Shown here piece after piece: positions 8,851-17,072 of a DNA stretch of 39,404 nt (within the stretch, counting starts at the first letter, position 1; each line of letters starts with the position of its first letter). This DNA is from a bacterium (GTDB taxonomy: Bacteria > SZUA-182 > SZUA-191 > JAJRXT01). The position numbers and the translations under genes are program-made. The stretch is taken from the NCBI GenBank assembly GCA_024276125.1, contig JAJRXT010000134.1, positions 1 through 39,404 on the forward strand, read 5' to 3'. The notes under the pieces are model-generated. The model did not search any database, was not told where the DNA came from, and worked only from the letters and a program-made list of their open reading frames with translations.

Positions 8851-9822
8851 TTATTCAATATCCGCATCGGTCGATTTATCAGAAGACAAAATAGGCGCAT
8901 TTTTTATTTCCTGGATTAGCTTTTGTTCCAAAACTTCGGCGCTATTATATCCTCTTAGTTTTAACAATTGGTTTCTGGCGGCTACTTCAACAATAATAGC
9001 CAGATTTCGACCCGGTCCAACGGGAATATTTACAGTAGCAATATCAACGTCTAATATACTGGATGTTTGTTCATCTAAACCCAAGCGCTCAAAACCTGTT
9101 TCATGCCATTTTTTTAAGTTTACCAGCAATTCCACCCTTTTTCTATACCTAACTGCTGTGACGCCAAACAATTCTTTAACATTTAGAATACCCAAACCGC
9201 GAATTTCAATTAAATAGCGGCTTACTCTGGGAGCCGAACCTATAAGAACCGACGCTGATCTAAGTTTTAGTTTTACGGCATCGTCTGCTACCAAGCGATG
9301 TCCTCTGACAATTAACTCCAAGGCGCATTCGCTTTTGCCAATACCGCTTTTACCCTGAATCAATACGCCCACGCCAAAGATATCAATTAATACCCCGTGT
9401 AAGCTAATCTCAGGGGCAAGCCGTTCTTCCAAATAAGAAGTAATGCGGCTAATTAATACTGAACTTACTTTTGGAGTTTTAAGCAGCGGGATATTATGCC
9501 TGTTTGCACAATCAATTAATTCCTGTGGAATATCAAAATTAGAGGTAACAATAAAACAGGAAATAGATAAATAACATAAAGCATTAATTCGTTTTTTAGC
9601 TTTTTCTGCCGGCAAAGTCTTCAAATAGGCCAGTTCCGTTTTGCCGAATATTTGTATTCTTTGCGGATGTACGTGAGCTAGGTGTCCCGCCAAGGCTAAT
9701 GCCGGTTTTTGGATTCTGGGATTTACAATTTTATTTGAGATTCCATTATGACCGGCGATTAGACTAAACTTAAGGGGTAAACTTTTTTCTTTTAATAATT
9801 CTTTAACTGTAATGAAGAACAT
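8851..9822 (-). CDS. hprK: HPr kinase/phosphorylase
   Basis: 323 residues, the normal length. An N-terminal regulatory domain is followed by the kinase domain with a P-loop GKSGIGKS at about residues 156-163. The family signature IEIRGLGILNV is present, as are the following GVTAVR and PVGPGRNLA blocks. The enzyme phosphorylates and dephosphorylates a serine of HPr, linking PTS state to metabolism. It starts five bases after hpf ends, with no strong ribosome site of its own, so translation is probably coupled. In diderms hprK often lies in rpoN/hpf clusters, as here. Confidence 0.95.
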   Translation of the reverse strand: MFFITVKELLKEKSLPLKFSLIAGHNGISNKIVNPRIQKPALALAGHLAHVHPQRIQIFGKTELAYLKTLPAEKAKKRINALCYLSISCFIVTSNFDIPQELIDCANRHNIPLLKTPKVSSVLISRITSYLEERLAPEISLHGVLIDIFGVGVLIQGKSGIGKSECALELIVRGHRLVADDAVKLKLRSASVLIGSAPRVSRYLIEIRGLGILNVKELFGVTAVRYRKRVELLVNLKKWHETGFERLGLDEQTSSILDVDIATVNIPVGPGRNLAIIVEVAARNQLLKLRGYNSAEVLEQKLIQEIKNAPILSSDKSTDADIE

Positions 9823-9827
9823 TAGCT

Positions 9828-10391
9828 TTAATGTTTTGGTTCTATAAGCCCGAATTTACCGTCGCTGCGGCGATAGATTACATTCACTTCAGTAGTACGG
9901 GCATTGGTAAAGGCTAAAAATTTATTATCAGACAATTGCATTTGCATTGCCGCCTCATCAGTAGACATGGGTTTGCTGGCAAAACGTCTGCTTTTTATTA
10001 TTTGTGGCTCATCGTTGTGATTGTCTGTATCAGAATGATTGTCTGTATCAGAGTTTTTAAATTGAGCGGCAATCGCTTTTTTTTTGTTGTTGGTTTTGTT
10101 TTGATTGTGGGTTTGGTGACGCTCTTTGTGCTTTTTCAACTGACGTTCTATTTTGTCCAATGCACGATCAATGGAAGAATACATATCTTGCGTTTCTTCT
10201 CTAGCGCTTAACAGCGTGCCGTTTAACCGCAGATTAATTTCTGCTAAATGCCTGTATTTTCGTACTTCCAGAACTACATCGGCTTCCTTGATCTTAGGGC
10301 AGTATTTATCAAGTTTAGCCATCTTTTCCTTAATATGGTTACGTAGGCCTTCAGTAACTTCAAGATGTCTTCCTGTAATGCACAGGTTCAT
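9828..10391 (-). CDS. hpf: Ribosome hibernation promoting factor, long form
   Basis: 187 residues. The N-terminal S30AE domain (about 1-95; MNLCITGRHLEVTEGLRNHIKEKMAKLD) binds the decoding region of the 30S subunit. A low-complexity linker follows, with a small tandem repeat SDTDNHSDTDNH. The C-terminal dimerisation domain is ..KPMSTDEAAMQMQLSDNKFLAFTNARTTEVNVIYRRSDGKFGLIEP, which in long HPFs joins two ribosomes into 100S dimers. A perfect AAGGAGG lies just upstream of the ATG. It lies 60 bases after rpoN, the usual neighbour. Confidence 0.94.
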   Translation of the reverse strand: MNLCITGRHLEVTEGLRNHIKEKMAKLDKYCPKIKEADVVLEVRKYRHLAEINLRLNGTLLSAREETQDMYSSIDRALDKIERQLKKHKERHQTHNQNKTNNKKKAIAAQFKNSDTDNHSDTDNHNDEPQIIKSRRFASKPMSTDEAAMQMQLSDNKFLAFTNARTTEVNVIYRRSDGKFGLIEPKH

Positions 10392-10451
10392 CTGTCTACC
10401 TCCTTACTTAAATAGAACAAAATTAAAGATATAAATGTTTTTAGACAGATA

Positions 10452-11921
10452 TCAGTATTCTCTTCTTCTGCTGGCGGCTCCTATATTTAAAGCTTCTCTA
10501 TATTTAGTGATAGTCCTGCGGGCAATACTTATGCCCTGTTTTTCTAAAATTCTATGGATTTGAATATCTGTTAATGGTTTGGCTTTATCTTCTGCATCTA
10601 CAATTTTTTTAATCATATCTCGTATTCTCATTGAAGACATTGACCGACCGCTGTTGGTAGTCAAACCGCTGTGGAAAAAATATTTAAGTTCAAATATTCC
10701 TCTGGGGGTCTGCACATATTTATCGGTAGTGACCCTGCTTACGGTAGATTCGTGCATGGAAATATCCGAGGCTACATCCTTTAATGTCAATGGTCTTAAT
10801 CCGGAAACTCCATTATCCAAAAAACCGCGTTGGAAATTTACAATACTGGTGGTGACTTTATACAAAGTGGTTTGTCTTTGCTGGATGCTTTTGATTAACC
10901 ACATGGCCGAACGAAACTTTTCTTCAACATATTTACGGGCTTTAGGGGTTGCGCCTGCGTCTTGCTTTAATATTTTTTTATAAAGATTGCTTATTCTTAA
11001 GCGAGGAATACCCTCGTCATTAATTACGACCACATATTCCTCTCCTAGTTTATAGACAAATACGTCGGGGATAACATAACGGGTGCGCTCTGCGTTATAT
11101 TGTCTGCCGGGTTTGGGATCATAGCCGGCAATAAGATTTGCCAGTTCTACTACTCTTTTTAATGTAATTTTCAACTTGTTGGCAATGTTCGGGAATTTCT
11201 TTTTTTCCAAGTCCACCAAATGATGCCTGATTATTTGCTGGATAAGCTGTTTTTCCTCTTGGTTTCCCTTTACCTGCGACAGGAGGCATTCTTCCAGGTT
11301 GGCGGAGCCTATGCCTGTTGGTTCAAAGCTTTGGATTAGTTTCAGTATGTTACTTGTCTCTTGTATACCGCTGCCGGTTACCTCAGCAATCTCCTGTACG
11401 TTTGACCGTAAATAACCATTATCATCAATATTCCCGATTATGGTTTCGCCGATTTCTTGTTCTTCGGGAGTATGCGTAGCCAGACGCAGCTGCCAAAGCA
11501 AGTGTTCCTGCAATGAGGGGGATTTGGCTAATGTGCCTTCCCATGAAGGCGTAGCTTCCTTATTTTCATAAGTGGAATAATTGTCCGTACTAGTGTCGTC
11601 GTCGCTAAAATATTGCTGCCAATCAACATCAGAAAGAGAATTATCCTCTGACATTCCGTCATTATCGCTTTTTGCTTCACTTTCAGGCTCAGTTAATGAA
11701 TTAAGCGATAACTGAATATCCTCCGGCAGGGCTTCATCTTCGGAAGTCGCATCAGGAACTTCCTCCAGCATAGGGTTTTCCACTAATTCCTGACGCACCA
11801 CTTGGGCTAAATCAAGCTTAGTCAACTGCAAAAGCTTTATCGCCATTTGCAAGCTGGGTGTCATCAATAATTTCTGAACTTGTTTAAGCTCAAGTTTAAA
11901 TCCTATACTTCTATTGGCCAT
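10452..11921 (-). CDS. rpoN: RNA polymerase sigma-54 factor
   Basis: 489 residues. N-terminal activator-interacting region: LELKQVQKLLMTPSLQMAIKLLQL. An acidic linker (about 55-115) leads into the core-binding region, an HTH region (LKDVASDISMHESTVSRVT), and the RpoN box ARRTITKYRE at about residues 464-473. The sigma factor directs polymerase to -24/-12 promoters and needs AAA+ activators. AAGGA lies six bases before the ATG. It is downstream of lptB across a repeat-filled gap of 340 bases, so it may have its own promoter. Confidence 0.96.
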   Translation of the reverse strand: MANRSIGFKLELKQVQKLLMTPSLQMAIKLLQLTKLDLAQVVRQELVENPMLEEVPDATSEDEALPEDIQLSLNSLTEPESEAKSDNDGMSEDNSLSDVDWQQYFSDDDTSTDNYSTYENKEATPSWEGTLAKSPSLQEHLLWQLRLATHTPEEQEIGETIIGNIDDNGYLRSNVQEIAEVTGSGIQETSNILKLIQSFEPTGIGSANLEECLLSQVKGNQEEKQLIQQIIRHHLVDLEKKKFPNIANKLKITLKRVVELANLIAGYDPKPGRQYNAERTRYVIPDVFVYKLGEEYVVVINDEGIPRLRISNLYKKILKQDAGATPKARKYVEEKFRSAMWLIKSIQQRQTTLYKVTTSIVNFQRGFLDNGVSGLRPLTLKDVASDISMHESTVSRVTTDKYVQTPRGIFELKYFFHSGLTTNSGRSMSSMRIRDMIKKIVDAEDKAKPLTDIQIHRILEKQGISIARRTITKYREALNIGAASRRREY

Positions 11922-12019
11922 ATTTATTCCTTAAATATTTTATAGCCCGAAGAATTCGGGAATTAATTTAAATGGCTATTGAGTTCTTTCCGAAACCAAA
12001 GCTGTTTAATTTTATTAGC

Positions 12020-12103
12020 TGTCATTCTGAACGAAACGAAGCGGAGTGAAGAATCTACCCCCGTAGGCTGAGAGATTCTTCGGTCTCCGGCCTCAGAATG
12101 ACA
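12020..12103. repeat. TGTCATTCTGA..TCAGAATGACA palindromic unit in lptB-rpoN gap
   Basis: An inverted-repeat unit of about 84 bases. It has outer arms TGTCATTCTGA / TCAGAATGACA and inner arms GAAGAATCT / AGATTCTTC. The same unit occurs at least seven more times in the window. Confidence 0.7.
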
Positions 12104-12146
12104 GAATGTAATCTTTTTCGGAGTTAACTCTAGTAGCCATTATCAT

Positions 12147-12226
12147 TTATGTTTCGGGGGGTCTCACCCCAAAACATCTGCGGTGAGCATACCCATGTTT
12201 CAGTATGAGACATACCAAACATAAAT
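12147..12226. repeat. TTTCGGGGTGTCTCACCCC paired-palindrome unit
   Basis: The outer inverted repeat is ATTTATGTTT / AAACATAAAT, enclosing GGGGGGTCTCACCCC-type palindromes. Better-preserved copies lie at 20515-20594 and 22116-22203. The 11922-12262 gap contains this and the preceding unit and no gene. Confidence 0.6.
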
Positions 12227-12262
12227 CTAATAAAAATTAACAGCATGTTTTTGCCAGTTCCT

Positions 12263-12985
12263 TTAAAGACTAAAATTTTCACCCAAATAAATTTCTTTTA
12301 CCATTTCATTGTTTACCAATTCTTCAGGTACGCCGGATATCAATATTTCACCCTTATGTATAATGTAAGAACGATCGGTAATTTCCAGCATTTCGCGTAC
12401 ATTGTGATCTGTTATCAGTATACCAATACCTTTTTGCTTTAATTTTTGAATAATTTCCTGTATATCCACCACTGCTTTGGGATCAATGCCGGCAAATGGT
12501 TCGTCAAAAAGTATGAAAGCCGGCGAGCTGACCAGGGTTCTGGTAATTTCCAGCCGCCGTCTTTCTCCGCCGGAAAGACCGTAAGCCTTGTTTTTTGCCA
12601 AATGTGCAATTCCCAGTTCATTTAATAACCGGTTTAATCTTTCAGTTTGTTGGGCAGGACTCAAATTAAGAGTCTCTAAAATAGCTAAAATGTTTTCTTC
12701 AACCGTAAGTTTACGGAAAACCGAAGCCTCTTGAGGCAGATAACCGATACCATTTCTAGCGCGTATGTACATTGGAGCAGACGTTATATCGCATCCGTCT
12801 AGCAAAACTTGCCCGCATTCAGGCTGTGCCAAGCCTACTACCATATAAAAAGTAGTGGTTTTACCCGCTCCATTGGGTCCCAATAAACCGACCACTTCGC
12901 CGGATTCAATTTTAATATTTATTCCATTTACAACCGTTCGTCCCTTGTAAGACTTAACCAAATTTTTTGCTTCGAGTGTCGCCAT
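12263..12985 (-). CDS. lptB: LPS export ABC transporter ATP-binding protein LptB
   Basis: 240 residues. Walker [12 protein letters not shown]-loop [19 protein letters not shown] (typical of LptB), signature [13 protein letters not shown], Walker [14 protein letters not shown], and the H-loop histidine in ITDHNVRE. LptB drives LptF/LptG to extract LPS from the inner membrane. AAGGA lies five bases before the ATG, and only eight bases separate it from lptA. LptF and LptG are not in the window. Confidence 0.96.
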   Translation of the reverse strand: MATLEAKNLVKSYKGRTVVNGINIKIESGEVVGLLGPNGAGKTTTFYMVVGLAQPECGQVLLDGCDITSAPMYIRARNGIGYLPQEASVFRKLTVEENILAILETLNLSPAQQTERLNRLLNELGIAHLAKNKAYGLSGGERRRLEITRTLVSSPAFILFDEPFAGIDPKAVVDIQEIIQKLKQKGIGILITDHNVREMLEITDRSYIIHKGEILISGVPEELVNNEMVKEIYLGENFSL

Positions 12986-12993
12986 ATATGTCC

Positions 12994-13524
12994 TTACTGC
13001 TTTGATTCTTTACTTGTTTTTTTAGGGACGCTTTTTGTCTGTAAGACCGATTTGGCATTTTCCACTATAATCTTATCATCATTCATAAGATAAATTATGC
13101 GCGAGCCGGAAAGCACATTACCATGTTCTGTGCATACTGGATTGCCGGTAAGTATTATTTTTTTTTCCTGATCATAGTATATGGCAGCCTCGGCTGTTAT
13201 TGTGCGGTCTAAGTGAACCATTCTTATATTGCCTTTGGCATTTATTGGTTTTATGCGCTTTTCTTTTTTGTCAAAGGAGGTGGTTATTGTGTCGCAATAA
13301 ATGGTGATCTCACCTTGTTTTACTACTACATTTCCCTTATGTACGGCTGTCTGTTGCTTGTTGTCCAATTCAACGCTGTCGGAGGTAATAGTAATCGGGC
13401 TTTGTTTTTCTACTTTTAAATCAAGCAGATTGTTAGGGGAGGCGGCTATAGCCGGAAGTGAATACAGGGGGGTAATGAAAAAACAAATAAGTACAAATCT
13501 AGTAATTATAACCTTATATTGCAT
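12994..13524 (-). CDS. lptA: LPS-transport periplasmic protein LptA (OstA-like)
   Basis: 176 residues from the ATG at 13524. The first 28 or so form a signal peptide ([20 protein letters not shown]). An OstA/LptA beta-jellyroll domain follows: [36 protein letters not shown], then repeats ending [21 protein letters not shown], and a charged tail. A TTG ten codons further upstream is in frame, but the signal peptide begins naturally at this ATG. LptA forms the periplasmic bridge that carries LPS to the outer membrane. It lies between lptC and lptB, the standard order. Confidence 0.9.
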   Translation of the reverse strand: MQYKVIITRFVLICFFITPLYSLPAIAASPNNLLDLKVEKQSPITITSDSVELDNKQQTAVHKGNVVVKQGEITIYCDTITTSFDKKEKRIKPINAKGNIRMVHLDRTITAEAAIYYDQEKKIILTGNPVCTEHGNVLSGSRIIYLMNDDKIIVENAKSVLQTKSVPKKTSKESKQ

Positions 13525-13568
13525 ATTATAAGTATACCTTATAACAGAAAACAAAACAATAAATAATT

Positions 13569-13599
13569 AGATTCCCGATAATAAGCCTTAGGGAATGAC
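13569..13599. repeat. REP-like half unit between lptC and lptA
   Basis: AGATTCCCGATAATAAGCC..GGGAATGAC closely matches 7261-7289. It occupies much of the 96 bases between the lptC stop and the lptA ATG, so the operon tolerates a hairpin here. Confidence 0.6.
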
Positions 13600-13620
13600 T
13601 GTTGTTTTGCAGGATTCTCA

Positions 13621-14175
13621 TTAATTAATTACGCAAGTTACGCTGTCTGTAATTTTTACTCTTTCCAGTTTCATATCCGCTTTTAAACCATGCCCTTTGA
13701 TTTTTGTCTGCGGATTGGTTATTTTTACCGGTTTATCGGTAAATAGTATTTGTTTTCCGGTTTGCCAGCTTAGAGTCTCGGTTTCCAGTTTCAGGTCATT
13801 TTGGGCGGAAACGACAACCTTTCCTTCTGCGGTTATGTCACGGTTAGACATATTCAATACAGCATTATCTGCTCTAACCCGGAGCATTGGTTGATTTTTT
13901 TCGTAAAAACAAAAAGTTACTTTGTCAAATTCAGCATACTCTTTTTGTTGATAAATAAAACCCGAATCAGCCTGTATTTCAGAGGTTAAATTCATACCCT
14001 TTGTCTCGGTCAAATGAATGCCCTTTATTATTAAATCAGGTTCTTTTTGTTGGCTGGGATTAGTTGCGTTTAAAAAATTATCCCGGCCTGAAGTATCGCT
14101 ATAAATATCGCTTACAGTAGAATAAACTACCGCTAGGGTTATAATAACCAATAGAATTTTTGTTAGTTTATTCAT
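13621..14175 (-). CDS. lptC: LPS export periplasmic protein LptC
   Basis: 184 residues. One N-terminal membrane anchor (KILLVIITLAVVYSTVSDIY) is followed by a beta-rich domain with GIHLTETKGMNLTSEIQADSGFIYQQKEYAEFDKVTFCFYE, as in LptC/YrbK proteins. It would sit on the inner membrane and pass LPS from LptB2FG to LptA. It heads the lptC-lptA-lptB cluster; no kdsC/kdsD is upstream. No strong ribosome site is seen before the ATG. Confidence 0.88.
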   Translation of the reverse strand: MNKLTKILLVIITLAVVYSTVSDIYSDTSGRDNFLNATNPSQQKEPDLIIKGIHLTETKGMNLTSEIQADSGFIYQQKEYAEFDKVTFCFYEKNQPMLRVRADNAVLNMSNRDITAEGKVVVSAQNDLKLETETLSWQTGKQILFTDKPVKITNPQTKIKGHGLKADMKLERVKITDSVTCVIN

Positions 14176-14251
14176 TTACTGTTTTGACGGTTATTAATTT
14201 TACAAACAACTCCATTTGAAGTAGATGCGGTTTTTTTAAACCCGCCCCATG

Positions 14252-14270
14252 ACCGACCTAAAGGTCGGCG
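14252..14270. repeat. CCGACCTAAAGGTCGGC palindrome
   Basis: A short palindrome (ACCGACCTAAAGGTCGGCG). Related copies are at 20461-20479, 22683-22702, 24928-24945, 24991-25010 and 26722-26740. The rest of the gap 14176-14465 shows nothing I can name. Confidence 0.6.
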
Positions 14271-14465
14271 TCTACAATAGTCCGCTTTAAATGTACGCTA
14301 ATTGCACGAATATGCTGATATCCACTTAAAAATATATTGTGCCGCTTATGTGTTGTGGATTAATTCATTAAACTTACTTTCTTAAAACATATCATGAAGC
14401 AAGCATTCTGTCCAGCAAAAAAGTGTTTAATAATCAAACAAGTATAAACAAAACCGTTTTAAAAT

Positions 14466-14496
14466 TTGACAGAAAACATTTTCATTGGTATATAAT
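14466..14496 (+). promoter_or_regulatory. Sigma-70-type promoter of the small RNA
   Basis: TTGACA at 14466-14471 is a consensus -35. TATATA at 14489-14494 (17-base spacer), overlapping TATAAT at 14491-14496 (19-base spacer), serves as -10. Expected start is near 14501-14503. No ORF starts downstream on this strand. Confidence 0.75.
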
Positions 14497-14501
14497 ATTA
14501 T

Positions 14502-14651
14502 AGGGATAGTTCTCGGGGCTAGGACAAATCCAAATTATTGCCCGTTTGCTTTTTTTAAGCGGGAACATAAGAGCTAGCATCACCGAGAGACTATACTTTA
14601 TAAAAGGCATTCCTGGGTTATAAGGCCTTTTCTCGGGGATGCCTTTTTTTT
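14502..14651 (+). ncRNA. Orphan structured small RNA, about 150 nt, family unknown
   Basis: It has its own consensus promoter upstream and a strong terminator at its end, with no ORF in between. The 5' domain folds well. ATAGTTCTCGG (14506-14516) pairs with CCGAGAGACTAT (14583-14594) with one bulge. Inside, GCTAG (14518-14522) pairs with CTAGC (14574-14578). CCCGTTT (14541-14547) pairs with AAGCGGG (14557-14563). The closed-ended stem with large internal loops could fit a 6S-type RNA or another regulatory RNA, but I recognise no conserved family motif and do not assign one. Its terminator overlaps the 3' end of bioB on the opposite strand. Confidence 0.6.
14602..14651 (+). terminator. Rho-independent terminator of the small RNA, overlapping bioB 3' end
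   Basis: AAAAGGCAT (14602-14610) plus a CC pairs with GG plus ATGCCTTTT (14639-14647), followed by a T-run to 14651. On the opposite strand the hairpin ends in GGAATGCCTTTTAT, so it may also stop bioB transcription. It is a convergent, probably bidirectional terminator. Confidence 0.8.
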
Positions 14652-15625
14652 ATTACCAAGCCCAAATCAGCTATCATTTGTTTATCTTCTTTAACAGACT
14701 TACCTGCAACTGTTAGATAATTACCCAAAAGAGCGCCATTTGCGCCCGCATAATAAATTAAAGCCTGCAAATCCCGCAAATTTACCTCGCGTCCGCCGCA
14801 GACTTTAATATCCTTATCCGGCAGGATAAAACGGAATAGGGCAATAATTTTTAATATTTCTCTGGCCGATAATACGGGTTGATCCTGTAAAGGCGTACCC
14901 TTAACCGGTACTAAAAAATTAAGCGGAACGGAATCTACCGAAAGCCGGCGCAGAGTAAAGGCTAAATCCAGCCGGTATTTCATTTGTTCGCCCAATCCAA
15001 AAATTCCCCCGCAGCATAATTCCAAACCGGCGTTTTTAACCATATAAGCGGTATTTAGGCGTTCTTTATAAGTATGTGTTGAGCATATTTTAGAAAAAAA
15101 ATCCTCTGAAGTTTCCAGGTTATGATGATAGCGCCTAAGTCCTGATTTTTTCAGCCGAGTGAATATATCGGGGTTAAGAGCGCCTAATGATGCGCATCGG
15201 TTAATTCCGGTCCGCCGGCCTATTTTATCTAATGCACTGCAAATGGCGCTTATTTCGGCTTCGCTTTTTATTCCCCGCCCGCTAGTGACTATACCATAAC
15301 GAAAAGCCCCCTGCTTATCGGCCTTTTTTGCTTCCGCAAGTAATTGTTCTTCATTTAATAAGGGGTGTTCTTTAATTGAAGTATTATTATGAGCAGATTG
15401 AGCGCAGAATTTACAGTCTTCTGAACAATGCCCGCTTTTGGCGTTTATAATAGAGCAAAAGTCTATCTGATTTCCTTTAAAATGCTTCCTTATACGGTTG
15501 GCTGCATACATTAGATCATCCAACAAATCGTCTTTTGCATCAGCTAAGCGCAGCGCCTCGTTATAATTAATTAGATAACCGGAAAGCGCCTTTTTACCTA
15601 AACCATTGATGAATTTATCTAACAT
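14618..15625 (-). CDS. bioB: Biotin synthase
   Basis: 335 residues, radical SAM family. C67-x3-C71-x2-C74 in GHCSEDCKFCAQS binds the [4Fe-4S] cluster, the classic BioB motif. The rest is colinear with BioB: SGRG, NRCASLGAL, YHHNLETS, CCGGIFGLGEQ, PLNFLVPVKGTPL and CGGRE with the [2Fe-2S]-ligand arginine. It inserts sulfur into dethiobiotin. Its ATG overlaps the end of the cinA-type gene by seven bases, so translation is coupled. Its last ten codons form one arm of the small-RNA terminator. No other biotin genes are in the window. Confidence 0.95.
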   Translation of the reverse strand: MLDKFINGLGKKALSGYLINYNEALRLADAKDDLLDDLMYAANRIRKHFKGNQIDFCSIINAKSGHCSEDCKFCAQSAHNNTSIKEHPLLNEEQLLAEAKKADKQGAFRYGIVTSGRGIKSEAEISAICSALDKIGRRTGINRCASLGALNPDIFTRLKKSGLRRYHHNLETSEDFFSKICSTHTYKERLNTAYMVKNAGLELCCGGIFGLGEQMKYRLDLAFTLRRLSVDSVPLNFLVPVKGTPLQDQPVLSAREILKIIALFRFILPDKDIKVCGGREVNLRDLQALIYYAGANGALLGNYLTVAGKSVKEDKQMIADLGLVIKKRHPREKAL

Positions 15626-16104
15626 AGTTTATCCAATTCCATAACTAACATTTCTATGGACTTACAGGCGGCCTGTTGTTTTATCTGCTGCCTGGTTCCC
15701 TTAAAATTATTTTTATTAACCACAATGCCCGCAGGAGTAAAAACGGCTATCCATACCAAACCGACCGGTTTTTGCGGGCTGCTTCCGCCGGGGCCTGCAA
15801 TGCCTGATGTTGCTATAGTTGTTTGAGTATTAAATAAAACGGCTGTTTTAGCGGCCATTTGTCTTACAGTATCACCGCTCACCGCTCCACAGCGTTTAAT
15901 AATATCCTCGTCCACGCCAAGGATTTTTATCTTAATCCGGTTACTATAAGCTATGATACCGCCCTTAAAATATACAGAGCATCCGGGGATATCGGTTATT
16001 GTATGAGCGATTAGACCTCCTGTACAGGATTCGGCTGTTGAAAGAGTATATTTTAGCTGTTTTAACCTGTTATCAAGTTTATCGGCATATTGCAACAGGC
16101 GCAT
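15619..16104 (-). CDS. CinA C-terminal-domain protein (nicotinamide-nucleotide amidase, PncC-like)
   Basis: 161 residues from the ATG at 16104, a stand-alone CinA C-terminal domain. Motifs: LSTAESCTGGLIAHTITDIPGCSVYFKGGIIAYSN, then CGAVSGDTVRQMA and ATSGIAGPGGSSPQKPVGLVWIA. Family members hydrolyse NMN to nicotinate mononucleotide and ammonia. GGGGAGGA sits just before the ATG. The frame is open for 27 more codons upstream, but that stretch is repeat sequence (family-2 element from 16115), so I do not use it. It is coupled to bioB by an overlap of seven bases. Confidence 0.88.
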   Translation of the reverse strand: MRLLQYADKLDNRLKQLKYTLSTAESCTGGLIAHTITDIPGCSVYFKGGIIAYSNRIKIKILGVDEDIIKRCGAVSGDTVRQMAAKTAVLFNTQTTIATSGIAGPGGSSPQKPVGLVWIAVFTPAGIVVNKNNFKGTRQQIKQQAACKSIEMLVMELDKLC

Positions 16105-16114
16105 TTTTCCTCCC

Positions 16115-16400
16115 CAATGCTTTTGACTTAAGGTAGTTGTCATTCTGAATGAAGCGTAAACGTAGTGAAGAATCTGTGTACGCATATGCTAAACAATAGT
16201 TCGGTTTATCTTTGCTGTCACCCTAGAGCGAAGCGAAGGGTCTGCTAGCGTATGCTGTAGATTCTTCACTGCGCTTACGCTTTGCGGCTGTGTCGCAATT
16301 AGAAAAACTGCCTTTTTCCTGTCATTCCCACGAAAGCGGGAATCTATAACTCATTTTAAAAAACTGGATTCCCGCCTTCGCAGGAATGACAGGTAGTTGG
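16115..16400. repeat. Composite repeat block upstream of the CinA-type gene
   Basis: It starts with a family-2 end (CAATGCTTTTGACTTAAGG). It contains a diverged TGTCATTCTGA unit, a TGTCACCCTAGAGCGAAGCG unit, and at 16320-16391 a REP unit with TGTCATTCCCACG and CTTCGCAGGAATGACA arms. The first base lies only about 10 bases from the gene's start codon. The remaining gap up to 16510 shows nothing else. Confidence 0.6.
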
Positions 16401-16510
16401 TTAATATAACCTATAATTTAACAAATAAAAAATAAAGAATCAATTAAGGATAACAAAATTATTTATTTACTTTTTGTCTTAACGGCTTTGTGTGATTAGT
16501 TTTGAATTAG

Positions 16511-16929
16511 TAGCTCATCTTACGTAAAAAAATGATGCTATTGTAGGGTGGATTAAGGGGTCTTATATTACAGATATATTTTGTAAAGAAAGAACGCCAA
16601 ATTACAAAAAAGATTACCCAGAATCCACCACGTCTACTAAGAAAGTTACTTTTTCTGTCATTCCCACGAAAGTGGGAATCTAGTCTTTTCAATATATTAT
16701 GTATTTCCGTTTTCTTAGCGCCATTTGTCGGTTATATCTTGCAGGAGCCGCCAAATGTCACAAATAATCACGGGAATGACAGAAAAATTGAGTTACAACA
16801 CAGCCTCTAAATAAGGTGGAACCGCAGCTATCAGAAGATATTGGCTCAACATAATTTTTTTTAAGCTTTTTCCCAATATCGGCTTGTTCCACCCTACATT
16901 AAGAAACAAGCTTTGCGTAACATGAGTTA
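16511..16929. mobile_element. MITE-like element, family 3 (TTACGCAAAG ends)
   Basis: The left end is TAGCTCATCTTACGTAAA and the right end is CTTTGCGTAACATGAGTTA, imperfect inverted repeats. Just inside, TAGGGTGG (16544) and CCACCCTA (16889-16896) form a second inverted pair. A TGTCATTCCCACG REP unit lies within (16656-16682). Related ends occur at 24653 and 39188. No transposase: the 61-codon open frame inside is repeat sequence. Confidence 0.6.
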
Positions 16930-16969
16930 GTAAAAAAAGTAAACAGCCTTAAGTTAAGGGCTGGCATCC

Positions 16970-16997
16970 TTGACTTTCGGCTTAATTTTGATAATAT
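16970..16997 (+). promoter_or_regulatory. Possible promoter of the NSS symporter operon
   Basis: TTGACT (16970-16975), a 16-base spacer, then TAATAT (16992-16997) would start a transcript near 17004, about 70 bases before the symporter ATG. A near-palindrome CAGCCTTAAGTTAAGGGCTG lies just upstream (16945-16964) and could be an operator; this is only suggestive. Confidence 0.45.
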
Positions 16998-17072
16998 GTC
17001 CTAATTGTATCATTGCAATCTGGGAATCTGGTGACTGTAATTTAACTTACAATTAGTACAAACAATAGCACA

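Noticed and set aside
14502-14594. Known riboswitch or SRP/6S RNA assignment for the small RNA
   Set aside because: I compared it from memory with the conserved cores of fluoride, guanidine, ZTP and c-di-GMP riboswitches and of SRP RNA and found no match; 6S remains only a possibility.
16507-16692. Open frame of 61 codons on the minus strand
   Set aside because: It lies within the family-3 element, begins with repeat-encoded residues (RLDSHFRGND from the REP unit) and has no ribosome site.
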